Below, one piece after another: positions 55,110 to 63,870 of a stretch of DNA of 64,000 nucleotides. Below the pieces are notes generated by a model. That model was not told where the DNA came from. It saw only the letters and a list, made by a program, of their open reading frames with translations, and did not search any database. The stretch spans positions 1 through 64,000 of the forward strand of contig JADJWF010000001.1 of NCBI GenBank assembly GCA_016716505.1, given 5' to 3'. Positions within the stretch are counted from its first letter, which is position 1; every line of letters begins with the position of its first letter. The position numbers were made by a program, and so were the translations under genes. This stretch comes from Verrucomicrobiota bacterium. GTDB taxonomy: Bacteria; Verrucomicrobiota; Verrucomicrobiia; Limisphaerales; J093.

Positions 55110-56135
55110 ATGGTCAACGTCGGCATCATCGGTCTCGGCTTCATGGGCCAGACCCACATCAAGGCCTACCGGCAAATCCCTGACGCCAACATCGTCGCCA
55201 TCTGCGACGCCGTCCGCCTGCCCGCCGATGGCAACCTGACCGGCGTGGCCGGCAACATCGCGGCCACCGACCAGATCCGTTTCGACATGTCGGTCGTCAA
55301 GGGCTACCGCGACTACCGTGAACTGCTCGCCAACCCGGACGTGCAGCTCGTGGACATCTGCCTCCCCACGCCGCTGCATGCGGAGACCGCCATCGCCGCC
55401 TTGCGGGCCGGCAAGCATGTGCTCTGCGAAAAGCCGCTGGCGCGCACCACGGCCGTGTGCCGGGAGATTGTCGCGGTCGCCCGGCAGTCCCAGGGCTTCT
55501 TCATGCCGGCGCACTGCCTGCGGTTCTGGCCCGAATGGGCCTGGCTGAAGGCCGCGATGGACGACGGCCGATTCGGTCGTGTGCTCGCCGTGAAACTGAC
55601 GCGCCTGTCCGAGCCACCGGGCTGGAGCCAGGGCACCTACCTCAAAGGGGACGACTCCGGCGGTGCGCTGTTGGACCTGCACATCCACGACACCGACTTC
55701 GTGCAATTCTGCTTCGGCCGACCCAAGGCGGTGTGCTCCACCGGCCAGAGCCGGCTCAGTGGCGCGATTGATCACGTCACCACCATCTACCGGGTGGCCA
55801 GCGGCGCGAGCGTGGTGGCCGAGGGGAGTTGGCTGATGGGGCCGGGCCACGGCTTCAAAATGGCGTACCAGGCGGTCTTCGAGAACGCGACCGTGGACTA
55901 CGACTGCACGCGCGGCACCGAAGCGCTCAAAGTGTTTGCGGCGGGGAAGGGGCCGCAGGTGATCCAGTGCGAGGGGGCCGACGGCTACGTGGGCGAGTTG
56001 CACCACTTCATTGAATCCATTCAGGCCGGCCGCCCGCCCAGCGTCGTGACCGGCGACGACGGCCTCAGCGCCGTGGAGATCTGCGAGGCGGAGGAGCGGT
56101 CCGTGAAGACCGGCCAGTGGGTCGCGCTGCCGTAG
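55110..56135 (+). CDS. Gfo/Idh/MocA family NAD(P)-dependent oxidoreductase
   Basis: 341 residues. The Rossmann fingerprint GIIGLGFMGQTHIKAYRQIP is at the N-terminus, then VDICLPTPLHAE and GKHVLCEKPLA with the catalytic-site Lys. The C-terminal domain has GGALLDLHIHDTDFVQF with the Asp-His pair used in substrate binding. It oxidises or reduces a sugar or cyclitol with NAD(P). It lies 71 bp after the sugar isomerase gene on the same strand and probably works in the same pathway. Confidence 0.92.
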   Translation: MVNVGIIGLGFMGQTHIKAYRQIPDANIVAICDAVRLPADGNLTGVAGNIAATDQIRFDMSVVKGYRDYRELLANPDVQLVDICLPTPLHAETAIAALRAGKHVLCEKPLARTTAVCREIVAVARQSQGFFMPAHCLRFWPEWAWLKAAMDDGRFGRVLAVKLTRLSEPPGWSQGTYLKGDDSGGALLDLHIHDTDFVQFCFGRPKAVCSTGQSRLSGAIDHVTTIYRVASGASVVAEGSWLMGPGHGFKMAYQAVFENATVDYDCTRGTEALKVFAAGKGPQVIQCEGADGYVGELHHFIESIQAGRPPSVVTGDDGLSAVEICEAEERSVKTGQWVALP

Positions 56136-56438
56136 CAGCGGACCAAGTCAGAGTTCCCCGAGGAGGCGCTGCCTTGGAGCCGGCTCCGGCCGTACGGCCT
56201 TCGGCAGTCCGGAGGGGATTCCGCCGTCGGAGTAAGTGGGGCAACCGGCGGGGTGTTTGGGGGGGAAGTGCGGTGACACGTCGGGCGACATTTGGGACCC
56301 GGCGATTTGGAAAGAACTCGCTCTGGCGATTTGGTAACCAAGTCAGAACGAGGTGGCCGATGCGGCACCGCTTTGGAAAGACCGTGATTCGTTCCAATTG
56401 TTTTTTGTCAGCCAGCGTTCAAGAAGATCGTCCAGGCT
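56136..56438. other. Non-coding stretch downstream of the oxidoreductase
   Basis: About 300 bp. GGCGATTTGG occurs twice (56300 and 56327 region) and TTTGGAAAGA twice (56308 and 56371 region), so the middle contains short imperfect repeats of the kind dispersed in intergenic DNA. On the minus strand the frame leading out of the ubiD-tail remnant runs into this region and stops near 56350. No gene is recognised. Confidence 0.4.
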
Positions 56439-56528
56439 CGCCTTCACCGCTGCATCCATCTTAATCGGCGGCAGCCCAGGGGCGTTTGAAGCCTTCGCCG
56501 GGCAGTTTCTTCGTCGCGTCAATCGCCT
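56439..56528 (-). pseudogene. Displaced remnant of a ubiD 3' end
   Basis: On the minus strand the segment reads IDATKKLPGEGFKRPW, the same words that lie near the end of the intact UbiD encoded at 57213-58760. With a one-base correction it continues IKMDAAVKASLDDLLERW; without it the frame closes at a TAA. The first 45 bp (56476-56520) are identical to 57291-57335 and the rest is only roughly three-quarters identical, so it is a homologous but diverged tail rather than a recent copy of the whole. It marks the outer edge of an inserted cassette. Confidence 0.8.
56476..56520. repeat. 45-bp perfect direct repeat, outer copy
   Basis: Begins CCAGGGGCGTTTGAAG and ends TTCTTCGTCGCGTC, identical over 45 bp to 57291-57335. 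It lies in the ubiD tail remnant, and its last two bases form part of the stop codon of the nucleotidyltransferase gene (56519-56521). The pair brackets a ~770-bp cassette. Confidence 0.95.
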
Positions 56529-57007
56529 TTCTTCTTGGCGCGCCGTTTCACAGACCGGGTGGTAGCGAGCGCGTCGCGCAATACCGGAATCGTCAGTTTG
56601 TCCTTGGGCCGGTTGGCGGCAATCTTGCTGGCAAGAATCCGCTCAAGGGAAAGCACCTTGAGCTTGTGCCGGCCCAGCGGAATGTCCACACAGTTTTTGA
56701 TCTCTTCGGCAAACGATCCCAACCCGTCCATGCGAATGACAATGTCAAATAACTCCGCGCCTGCACCCGCGAGCATCGGCGGATTGTTGATTGACGGCGG
56801 AACATACGCTGCGCCGACTTCTTGCAACGCGCGGGAGATTCGGGGTTCGCCAAGGTTTTCAAACCAGAGGTCAACGTCCTGGGTGACGACGGGCGCGCCC
56901 TGCAGCGTGGCGGCGGAAAGCCCGACGACCATGAACCGGACTTTGCGCTTCAGAAGAACTTGCAGCAGGCGCAGTTCACTTGCGGAGAATGGCAGCGGCG
57001 CGGCCAC
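56519..57007 (-). CDS. Nucleotidyltransferase-fold protein (MNT/AbiEii-like)
   Basis: 162 residues. The nucleotidyltransferase signature is RFMVVGLSAATLQG followed by TQDVDLWFEN, giving the G-S/G-L and D-x-D (Asp44, Asp46) pattern, with a third acidic strand in ELFDIVIRMDG. KLKVLSLERILASKIAANRP matches the helix that follows in DUF6036/AbiEii-type proteins. Such enzymes are often toxins or defence proteins that add nucleotides to tRNA or proteins. Its start overlaps by 32 bp a 69-residue gene that would be translated first, the usual arrangement of antitoxin and toxin. The C-terminus is strongly basic (KRRAKKKGD). The cassette lies between direct repeats in ubiD. Confidence 0.8.
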   Translation of the reverse strand: MAAPLPFSASELRLLQVLLKRKVRFMVVGLSAATLQGAPVVTQDVDLWFENLGEPRISRALQEVGAAYVPPSINNPPMLAGAGAELFDIVIRMDGLGSFAEEIKNCVDIPLGRHKLKVLSLERILASKIAANRPKDKLTIPVLRDALATTRSVKRRAKKKGD

Positions 57008-57185
57008 GGATTAAGCTCCTTTGCAGTCGTTCCAACGGCGGTTGCTCCAATAGGATCAACGTGTGCCGGACATTGTCGGGGTCTGCGTGTGGATGATCGG
57101 CCAGAACCTTGCCAACGCGGGCCGACAAACGCAGCGCCCAGCGCCTGGCCTCCACGGCGTTGCTGAATCGTGCGTGTTGTTTCAT
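56976..57185 (-). CDS. Small basic protein paired with the nucleotidyltransferase
   Basis: 69 residues: MKQHARFSNAVEARRWALRL, then LADHPHADPDNVRHTLILLE and QPPLERLQRSLIRGRAA. It is helical, rich in Arg and Leu, with no membrane segment. It overlaps the following nucleotidyltransferase gene by 32 bp, so the two are translated together. By position it may be the antitoxin or partner of the nucleotidyltransferase; no known family is recognised. Confidence 0.65.
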   Translation of the reverse strand: MKQHARFSNAVEARRWALRLSARVGKVLADHPHADPDNVRHTLILLEQPPLERLQRSLIRGRAAAILRK

Positions 57186-57212
57186 GCGGACATGCGTAGT
57201 TTAAGCGGCTGT

Positions 57213-58760
57213 TCAGGACTTGTCACCGGCATCGCCCAGCAACCTCTCCACCTTCGCCTTCACCGCGGCATCCATCTTGATGAGCGGCGGCCAGGGGCGT
57301 TTGAAGCCTTCGCCGGGCAGTTTCTTCGTCGCGTCGATGCCGAGTTTGCTGCCGCTGGCGATTTCGCTGGTGGCGTGGTCGAGCACGTCGGCCGGGCCTT
57401 TGGTGAAGATGCTGTCGCGTTGCGGGTCGGTGTTGGCGCAGAGGCGGAAGAGGACTTCGCTGGTGTTGTGAACGTCCACGTCGTCGTCCACGACCACGAT
57501 GTACTTGGTGAACATCATCTGCCCCATGCCCCAGAGGCCGTGCATGATTTTGTAGGCCTGCATCGGGTAGGTCTTCTTGATGCTCACGAAGACGAGGTTG
57601 TGGAAGACGCCTTCCGCCGGCAGCGCGATATCCACGATCTCGGGGAAGTTCATCTTGAAGATGGGCAGAAAGAGTTTCACGGAGGCGCCGCCGATGTAAA
57701 AATCTTCCATCGGCGGAATGCCGACGATGGTGGCGGGATAGACGGCGTCTTTGCGGTGCGTGATGGCGGTGACGTGGAAGACAGGATACGGCTCGGGCAG
57801 GGTGTAATAGCCGGTGTGGTCACCGAACGGGCCTTCGTCGCGCAGCGGCTCGGTCGGGTCCACGTAGCCTTCGATGACGAAGTCGGCGTTGGCCGGGACT
57901 TCCAGATCGCATGTGACACATTTGACCAATTCGACCGATTTTTTCCGCAGGTAACCGGCCAACAGGAACTCGTCGAGGCCGTCCGGCAGCGGCGCGGTGG
58001 CGGCGAAGGTGAACACGGGGTCGCCGCCGAGGAACACGGCGACCGGCATGCGTTCACGGCGCTCGTAGTAGCGTCGTCCATGGCGGGCGGCGACTTTCTG
58101 GAGTTGCCAGTGCATGCCGGTGCTCCGGTCGTCATAGACCTGCATGCGATACATGCCGACGTTGCGCTCGCCGGTGTCGGGGTCTTTGGTGACGACGCAG
58201 GGCAACGTGATGAAGCGTCCGCCATCGAGCGGCCAGCATTTGAGGATGGGGAGGTTGAGAAGGGTGGGCGGCGAGTCTGATCTCCGGGATTCGAGATTCG
58301 AGATGGTCGGAGCTTGGGGCCACGGTTCGGTGCGCGGGGAGGGTGGGTCGAACCGGTGAACCACTTCCTGACATGGGCCGCTCTTGACCGCTTTCGGTTT
58401 GGCGTGGCGGAGGTCGAGGGCGGTGGAAAGCAGTTTGATGGCGTCGCGGAAGGATGTGGGAGGTTTGGCCTTCATGAGGGAGCCGAGTTCGGCGGCGACC
58501 TCGTCCACGGTCTCCGCGCCCAGGCTGAGGGCCATGCGTTTCCAGGAGCCGAGGGTATTGATGGCGACGGCAAAGGGTGAGCCGACACCGTTCACGGTGG
58601 GTTTTTCGATGAGCAAGGCCTTGCCGCCGCCGGGCGATTTCATTTCGCGGTCGGCGAGGACGGTGATTTCCAGTTCGGTGGCGACGGTTTGCGAGATGCG
58701 TGTGAGTTCGCCGGCCCGGTCGAGCGTGTGGATCCAGTCACGGAAGGAATCGAATGCCAT
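57213..58760 (-). CDS. ubiD: UbiD family decarboxylase
   Basis: 515 residues from ATG 58760. Family blocks are seen: LADREMKSPGGGKALLIEKP, LPILKCWPLDGGRFITLP, GERNVGMYRMQVYD, GYVDPTEPLRDEGPFGDHTG with the Glu/Asp/His of the prenylated-FMN site, and IVVVDDDVDVHNTSEVLFRL. UbiD enzymes remove a carboxyl group from aromatic acids in quinone synthesis, using prenyl-FMN made by UbiX (not in the window). Two oddities: a ~28-residue insertion after HRF (nt ~58262-58345) that looks like translated non-coding repeat DNA, and a last ~26 codons that come after a 45-bp repeat shared with a remnant 815 bp downstream. Confidence 0.93.
   Translation of the reverse strand: MAFDSFRDWIHTLDRAGELTRISQTVATELEITVLADREMKSPGGGKALLIEKPTVNGVGSPFAVAINTLGSWKRMALSLGAETVDEVAAELGSLMKAKPPTSFRDAIKLLSTALDLRHAKPKAVKSGPCQEVVHRFDPPSPRTEPWPQAPTISNLESRRSDSPPTLLNLPILKCWPLDGGRFITLPCVVTKDPDTGERNVGMYRMQVYDDRSTGMHWQLQKVAARHGRRYYERRERMPVAVFLGGDPVFTFAATAPLPDGLDEFLLAGYLRKKSVELVKCVTCDLEVPANADFVIEGYVDPTEPLRDEGPFGDHTGYYTLPEPYPVFHVTAITHRKDAVYPATIVGIPPMEDFYIGGASVKLFLPIFKMNFPEIVDIALPAEGVFHNLVFVSIKKTYPMQAYKIMHGLWGMGQMMFTKYIVVVDDDVDVHNTSEVLFRLCANTDPQRDSIFTKGPADVLDHATSEIASGSKLGIDATKKLPGEGFKRPWPPLIKMDAAVKAKVERLLGDAGDKS
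57291..57335. repeat. 45-bp perfect direct repeat, inner copy within ubiD
   Basis: Identical to 56476-56520. It encodes, on the minus strand, DATKKLPGEGFKRPW of UbiD. The 77 bp that follow toward lower coordinates (57213-57290) give the current UbiD C-terminus and belong to the interval between the repeats. Confidence 0.95.
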
Positions 58761-58893
58761 GGTGACGGCAGGGTAGCAGCAGGGAGCGTTGGCGCCAGCG
58801 CCGTGGGGGCACCCGGCCGGGACCCTGATTTCGCGGCGCTCCCCTCGCTGCCGGCGCCGGTAGCGTCCGCACGGAGCGAACGGCGCCAAAGGA

Positions 58894-59688
58894 TCAGTCG
58901 TCGCCGCGCAGGACGGCCAAGATTTGCGGATGTAGCGCCCGGCTTGCGCCCACGACCGCGTAGTTGCGGTCGAATGGCTCCGCGTCGAGGCGGAAAACCA
59001 CGTCGCACCCATCCAAGTCAGTGAAGCGGCCGCCGGCTTCACGGAAGGCAAGTGCCGGCGCCGCGATGTCCCAGATTTTGGTGCAGTAGTTGACGAAGCC
59101 CCCCAAGCGACCGTCCACGGTGTAGCAAACGTCCACCAGCGAATTGGTGGCGCGGACGTTTCGGGCGCGATTGACGAGGCGCCCCAGCGCGGCTGCCTGG
59201 CGGTGGTTTTCCGAAGGATCCGGGGAAGCGTCCATGCAGCACGCACAGAGAACCGTGTTCAGTTCAGTGGCGTCGGTCAGGCGCACGGGTTGCCCGTCGC
59301 GTTGGACCCCTTGCCCCGCCTCGGCCAAGTAGAGTGTGTCCGTGACCGGCAGGTAGAGGCCGCCGACGATCGGCGTTCCGCCGTCGAGCAAGGCGATCAT
59401 CACGCCAAACCACGGCAGCGACGCCGCGAAGTTGGAGGTGCCGTCGAGCGGGTCAATGACCCAGGTTCGCCGGCTCCGACCGGGTCGGAAGCCCGTCTCC
59501 TCGGCGATGATGCCGTCGTCCGGAAACCGCTCGCGCAGGCGGGCGACAATGAGCGCCTCGGATGCGAGGTCGGCTGCCGTGACCACGCTGCTATGGTTTT
59601 CCTTGAGTTGCGCCGGGCAGCCGCGGGCAAGATGCTCGAGCAGCACCTGACCGGCGTCCCGCAGACACTCGCAGAGGAAGTCGCGCAC
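58894..59688 (-). CDS. Inositol monophosphatase family protein
   Basis: 264 residues. Metal-site motifs of the family are present: IIAEETG (Glu63/Glu64), WVIDPLDGTSNFAASLPWFG (Asp79, Asp82), and the C-terminal IWDIAAPALAFREAGGRFTD with its Asp. Substrates in the family are inositol phosphates, 3'-phosphoadenosine phosphates or fructose-1,6-bisphosphate; the sequence does not decide between them. It follows the MscS gene by 15 bp on the same strand. The cytosolic enzyme needs Mg. Confidence 0.93.
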   Translation of the reverse strand: MRDFLCECLRDAGQVLLEHLARGCPAQLKENHSSVVTAADLASEALIVARLRERFPDDGIIAEETGFRPGRSRRTWVIDPLDGTSNFAASLPWFGVMIALLDGGTPIVGGLYLPVTDTLYLAEAGQGVQRDGQPVRLTDATELNTVLCACCMDASPDPSENHRQAAALGRLVNRARNVRATNSLVDVCYTVDGRLGGFVNYCTKIWDIAAPALAFREAGGRFTDLDGCDVVFRLDAEPFDRNYAVVGASRALHPQILAVLRGDD

Positions 59689-59703
59689 GGGGTGGCGGCG
59701 CGG

Positions 59704-61050
59704 TCACACCGAGGGCGGCGCGGCAGCGTTGGTGGCGGACGGCGGCACGCCCATCGAACCTGACACGCGCCACTCGGAATCCTGGCGGAGGTAGAGCGTT
59801 TGCGTGGGGAAGGCAAAACTGATTCGGGCCGCGTCCAGCCGCTCCTTCACCTTGACGTTCAGCTCATGCATGCCGGCGAAGTACTCTTTGAAATCGGTCC
59901 CGTTCCACCAGTGGATGATGTTCAGGTTGAGGTAGAACTCGGCGAACTTGTCGAAGCCGACGATGAGATCCTTGGTCTTGGGGTGGGAACGATAGATTTC
60001 CTCGAGCAATGCCTTGGCTTCCTGCACGCGGTGGCCGGGCGTGTCGTAGGTGATGCCGATTGTCATGATCGTCCGGATGTGCGGGCGCTTGGAAATGTTC
60101 GTGATCGCGGCGTTACCGACGGTCTTGTTCGGGATCGTCACGAGGTGGCCGTCCAAGTTGCGAACCCGCGTGCTGCGCAGGCCGATGCTTTCCACGAAAC
60201 CGTCCACTTGATCGAACTTCACGCGGTCGCCCACGCGGAACGGCCGGTCCATGGATACCGCCACGGCGCCGAAAAGGTTGGCGACCGTGTCTTGCGCGGC
60301 GAGGCCGAGCGCCAGACCGCCGACCGAAAGCCCGGCGAGGATGCTGGTGATCTTGATGCCGAGGTTGTCACAGGTGAGCAGGACCGCGATGGTGATCACC
60401 ACGACGCTCAAAACCTTTCTCAAGAGGGGCAGAAGCTGGTCATCGAGCACCCGATCCTCCCGGGCGGTCAGGCGCTTCTGCCAATGGGCGAGCAGCACGC
60501 TGATCGCCTTGAGCACCATGAAGGTCAGGGACCACGCCACGATCAGGCGCAGCCCCAGCGAGAGGTAGTGTTCCACATACGATGGCCAGCTCATCATCCG
60601 CAGCCCGATATGGAGCAGGATGACCACCACTAGGACGCGGATCGGCCCCTGGAGGATCTCAATGAGCAGGTCATCCACCACGGTTTGCGTCCGTTTCGTC
60701 CATTGGCGCAGCCGACCCGAGATCAGCCAGTTCAGGACGCGGGCACTGAACACGGCGAGCGCGAAGTAGAGCACAGCGGCGACATACTTCCACAAAGGTT
60801 GACCGAGGAATTCGCCCTGCAGCGCGCCCACCCGCTGCAAACCGAAGGTCAGCGTGTCCTGGTGTTCGGTAATGATCCGGTCGGCGGTCGCCCCGAGGGC
60901 TTTCACCGGGGCTGAGAAAGTCTCCGCCGCCGCGGTCTCAGCGGCCTCGAGTTTCGAGGCGTCTTGTGCCGAGGTCCAAACGCTCCAGACGGCAACCGCC
61001 AAGAGAAACGCCAAGGTGCCGAAGTACAGGATTTTGAAACGAGTCTTCAT
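59704..61050 (-). CDS. Mechanosensitive channel of the MscS family
   Basis: 448 residues from ATG 61050. An N-terminal signal-like helix (FKILYFGTLAFLLAVAVW) and a periplasmic helical segment precede four membrane helices. The pore helix reads ILAGLSVGGLALGLAAQDTV with NLFGAVAVSMDRPFRVGD after it, the MscS signature. The cytoplasmic domain has GLRSTRVRNLDGHLVTIPNK. It opens on membrane tension and releases solutes after osmotic downshift. The start is chosen at the first Met before the helix. It is co-directional with the inositol-phosphatase gene. Confidence 0.94.
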   Translation of the reverse strand: MKTRFKILYFGTLAFLLAVAVWSVWTSAQDASKLEAAETAAAETFSAPVKALGATADRIITEHQDTLTFGLQRVGALQGEFLGQPLWKYVAAVLYFALAVFSARVLNWLISGRLRQWTKRTQTVVDDLLIEILQGPIRVLVVVILLHIGLRMMSWPSYVEHYLSLGLRLIVAWSLTFMVLKAISVLLAHWQKRLTAREDRVLDDQLLPLLRKVLSVVVITIAVLLTCDNLGIKITSILAGLSVGGLALGLAAQDTVANLFGAVAVSMDRPFRVGDRVKFDQVDGFVESIGLRSTRVRNLDGHLVTIPNKTVGNAAITNISKRPHIRTIMTIGITYDTPGHRVQEAKALLEEIYRSHPKTKDLIVGFDKFAEFYLNLNIIHWWNGTDFKEYFAGMHELNVKVKERLDAARISFAFPTQTLYLRQDSEWRVSGSMGVPPSATNAAAPPSV

Positions 61051-61137
61051 GGACTTGATCCGCAAAAAGGCCTGGTTCTCCGTGGTCGCTTTCCGCCCGG
61101 CTACATCCCCGAATTCCAAGGGTTCATCGCCCGATCA

Positions 61138-62556
61138 TCACTCGGCGCGCTTCCGGCCAAGGGTGTGGGTGGCGTGGCCGTAAAACACTTCGGCGCATTC
61201 CATGATGGTCTCTGACAGGGTGGGATGCGGGTGAACCGACAGCGCAAGGTCTTTGGCGGTCGCGCCCATTTCGACGGCCACCACGCCCTCGGCGATCAGT
61301 TCGCCGGCTCCATGTCCTACGATCCCCACGCCCAACACGCGCTCGGTCTCCGGGTCAATGATCAGCTTGGTCATTCCGTCCGGCCGATCAAACGTGAGCG
61401 CGCGGCCCGACGCGGCCCACGGGAACTTGGCCACTTCCACGGGAATGCCCTTGGCCCGCGCCTCGGCTTCGGTGATGCCGCACCAGGCCAGTTCCGGGTC
61501 GGTGAACACCACGGCGGGGATGACGAACTCCGGAATGGTTTCGTGCTCGTCCAAAATGGCCTCGACGGCGATGCGCGCCTCGCGGCTGGCCTTGTGCGCC
61601 AGGAGCACGCCGCCGCAAATGTCGCCGATGGCGTAGATGGACGGTTCCTCGGTGCGCTGCCGGTCGTCCACGATGATGAAACCCTTTTCATCGCGAGTGA
61701 CCTTGGTGTTTTCGAGCCCCAGGTCGTCGCCGTTGGGAATGCGGCCCACGGAAACGAGCACGCGATCGTAGAGTTCTTCCAGTTGCTGCCCCTCGTGTTC
61801 GATGACGACGCGGATTTGCGCGCCCTTGGTGGCCATGCTCAGCACTTTGGCCTTGGTGCGGATTTCCTTGAAGTTCTTCTGGGCCCGCTGGGCGATAGGA
61901 CGGGCGAGGTCCGGGTCAGAACCGCCAAGGATGGTGTCCGCCGCCTCGACGACAACCACCTCGCTGCCAAAGGTGGCATAGACCGTGCCCAGCTCCATCC
62001 CGATGTACCCGCCGCCAATGACCAGCAGGCGCGGGGGGATTTCCTCGATCTCCAGCGCCTCGGTCGAGGTCATGATGCGAGGATTGCCGAGGTCGAATGC
62101 CTTGGGCATCGCCGGCTTTGATCCCGTGGCCACGATCGCGTGGTCGAAGTGAACGAATTGCTGCCCCGCGGCGGTCTCGACCCGCAGCGTGTGGGGATCT
62201 TCGAGGTAAGCGCGCCCGGTGATGACGGTCACGTTGCGTTTCTGGGCCAACTGGGAGACGCCGCCGGCCAGGCGCGTGAGGATGGACTCCTTCCACGCGC
62301 GCAACTTGCCGAGGTCCAATTGGGGTTCCGCGAACGCGATGCCGCGGTGCGCCGATTCCCGCGCGAGCGTGACCGTATGGGCGGCGTGCAGCAGAGCTTT
62401 TGATGGAATGCAGCCCCGATTGAGGCAGACGCCCCCCAGGCGCGGCTCGCGTTCGACGAGCACCACCTTTTTCCCGTGATCGGCGGCGTAAAACGCCGCC
62501 GCGTACCCCCCCGGGCCGGCCCCGATGACCACAATCTCTGTCTTGATGGGATCCAT
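61138..62556 (-). CDS. lpdA: Dihydrolipoyl dehydrogenase (E3)
   Basis: 472 residues. FAD site VVIGAGPGGYAAAFYAADHG, redox-active disulfide GGVCLNRGCIPSK (Cys44, Cys49), NAD site LLVIGGGYIGMELGTVYATF, second FAD site YAIGDICGG, and the C-terminal active-site HPHPTLSE. It reoxidises the dihydrolipoyl group of E2 with NAD. It starts 12 bp after the E2 gene, so both are one operon; the E1 gene is probably beyond the window end. Confidence 0.97.
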   Translation of the reverse strand: MDPIKTEIVVIGAGPGGYAAAFYAADHGKKVVLVEREPRLGGVCLNRGCIPSKALLHAAHTVTLARESAHRGIAFAEPQLDLGKLRAWKESILTRLAGGVSQLAQKRNVTVITGRAYLEDPHTLRVETAAGQQFVHFDHAIVATGSKPAMPKAFDLGNPRIMTSTEALEIEEIPPRLLVIGGGYIGMELGTVYATFGSEVVVVEAADTILGGSDPDLARPIAQRAQKNFKEIRTKAKVLSMATKGAQIRVVIEHEGQQLEELYDRVLVSVGRIPNGDDLGLENTKVTRDEKGFIIVDDRQRTEEPSIYAIGDICGGVLLAHKASREARIAVEAILDEHETIPEFVIPAVVFTDPELAWCGITEAEARAKGIPVEVAKFPWAASGRALTFDRPDGMTKLIIDPETERVLGVGIVGHGAGELIAEGVVAVEMGATAKDLALSVHPHPTLSETIMECAEVFYGHATHTLGRKRAE

Positions 62557-62568
62557 ATCGCGAATGAC

Positions 62569-63870
62569 TCAGAGCTTCACCAACGCTTCGTCGAAGTTCT
62601 CGATCGCCTGGACGAGGTCCACGCTGAACCGCGCGGCGCTGCCGCCGTCAATCACCCGGTGATCGTAGGACAGGGCCAGCGGGACCAACGTGCGGGGCTC
62701 GAACTGATTGTTCCGCCACACCGGTTTCACCGCGCCGCGACCGATGCCGAGAATGGCCACTTCGGGGACGTTCACGATCGGCGTGAAATGGGCACCGCCA
62801 ATGCCGCCCTGATTGGAGATGGTGAAGGTGCCGCCTTTGAGATCGTCCGCCGTGACCTTGCGCTCCCGGGCCTTGCGGGCGAGTTCCTCGAGCTCGCGCG
62901 ACAGTTCGACGAGGCTCTTCTTGTCCGCGTCGCGGATGACCGGGACGATCAGGCCGGCGTCGGTGTCCACCGCGATGCCAAGGTGGTAGTAAGACTTGAT
63001 CACGAGGTTCTCCTCGGCGGCGTCGAGGCTGGCGTTCAGCAGCGGATGCTTTTGCAGCGCGTTGACCACGGCCTTCACGAGGAATCCAGTCAGCGTCAGC
63101 TTGGTGCCGCGCTGTTCGTACGCGGCGAGGTACTTCTTTCGCAGCGCCATCAAACCGGTCACATCCGCTTCGTCGAACTGTGTCACGCGCGGGACCGCGT
63201 TCCAGCTCTCGCTCATGCGTCGGGCGATGGTTTGCCGGAGCGGTGACAACGGCTTGACGGTCACGGGCCCCCACTTGGCGAAGTCAATGGTTTCACGGAC
63301 GGCCTTCTCGCGGGCACCCACGGGCGCCGCCGTGGCCTTGGCCGCAAGGCGTTCGAGGCGCTGGATGTAGGCCCGTAAATCGGCCATGACAATGCGACCG
63401 CCCCGTTCACTCCCGCGAATCTTGCGAAGATCAATCCCCAACTGGCGTGCGAGCGAACGCAGGCTGGGCGACGCCGCAGCGGCTCCTGAAGATTCCGAAC
63501 CGCCCTCTTCGGGCGGTGGAGCCTCGTCAGCGGACGGCTCCGGTTCGGGTTCCGCAGCGGCCTTGGTGGGGACGGGCTTCGGAGCCGGAGCGGCCTTGTT
63601 CGCGGCGGGCGCGGCTGGCGCCGGAGTTGGGGCGCCCTCACCTCCGGCCAGGGTGATGAGGCGCTGCCCGACGCTGACCTTGTCGCCAGGTTTCACGTGG
63701 ACCGCCGTCACGGTGCCGGCAGCGGTCGAGGGAATCGAGGCGACCGCCTTCTCGTTTTCCAGTTCGATGATGGGCTGATCCTTGCTGACGGCGTCGCCTT
63801 CCTTCACGAAGACGCTGACAACCACGCCGGAATCGGCACCTTCACCGAGTTTAGGGAGCTTTACGTCCAT
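62569..63870 (-). CDS. Dihydrolipoamide acyltransferase (E2) of a 2-oxoacid dehydrogenase complex
   Basis: 433 residues from ATG 63870. One lipoyl domain (1-76) with the lipoylated Lys41 in ELENEKAVASIP; an Ala/Pro/Glu-rich linker (78-130); a peripheral subunit-binding domain (~134-171, SPSLRSLARQLGIDLRKIRG); and the catalytic domain ending in LALSYDHRVIDGG with His404 and Asp408. Substrate choice (pyruvate or other 2-oxoacid) is not fixed by sequence; the FDEADVTGLMALRKKY and GGIGGAHFTPIVN blocks resemble pyruvate-type E2 (AceF). The stretch 63871-64000 upstream holds no recognisable gene. Confidence 0.95.
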   Translation of the reverse strand: MDVKLPKLGEGADSGVVVSVFVKEGDAVSKDQPIIELENEKAVASIPSTAAGTVTAVHVKPGDKVSVGQRLITLAGGEGAPTPAPAAPAANKAAPAPKPVPTKAAAEPEPEPSADEAPPPEEGGSESSGAAAASPSLRSLARQLGIDLRKIRGSERGGRIVMADLRAYIQRLERLAAKATAAPVGAREKAVRETIDFAKWGPVTVKPLSPLRQTIARRMSESWNAVPRVTQFDEADVTGLMALRKKYLAAYEQRGTKLTLTGFLVKAVVNALQKHPLLNASLDAAEENLVIKSYYHLGIAVDTDAGLIVPVIRDADKKSLVELSRELEELARKARERKVTADDLKGGTFTISNQGGIGGAHFTPIVNVPEVAILGIGRGAVKPVWRNNQFEPRTLVPLALSYDHRVIDGGSAARFSVDLVQAIENFDEALVKL

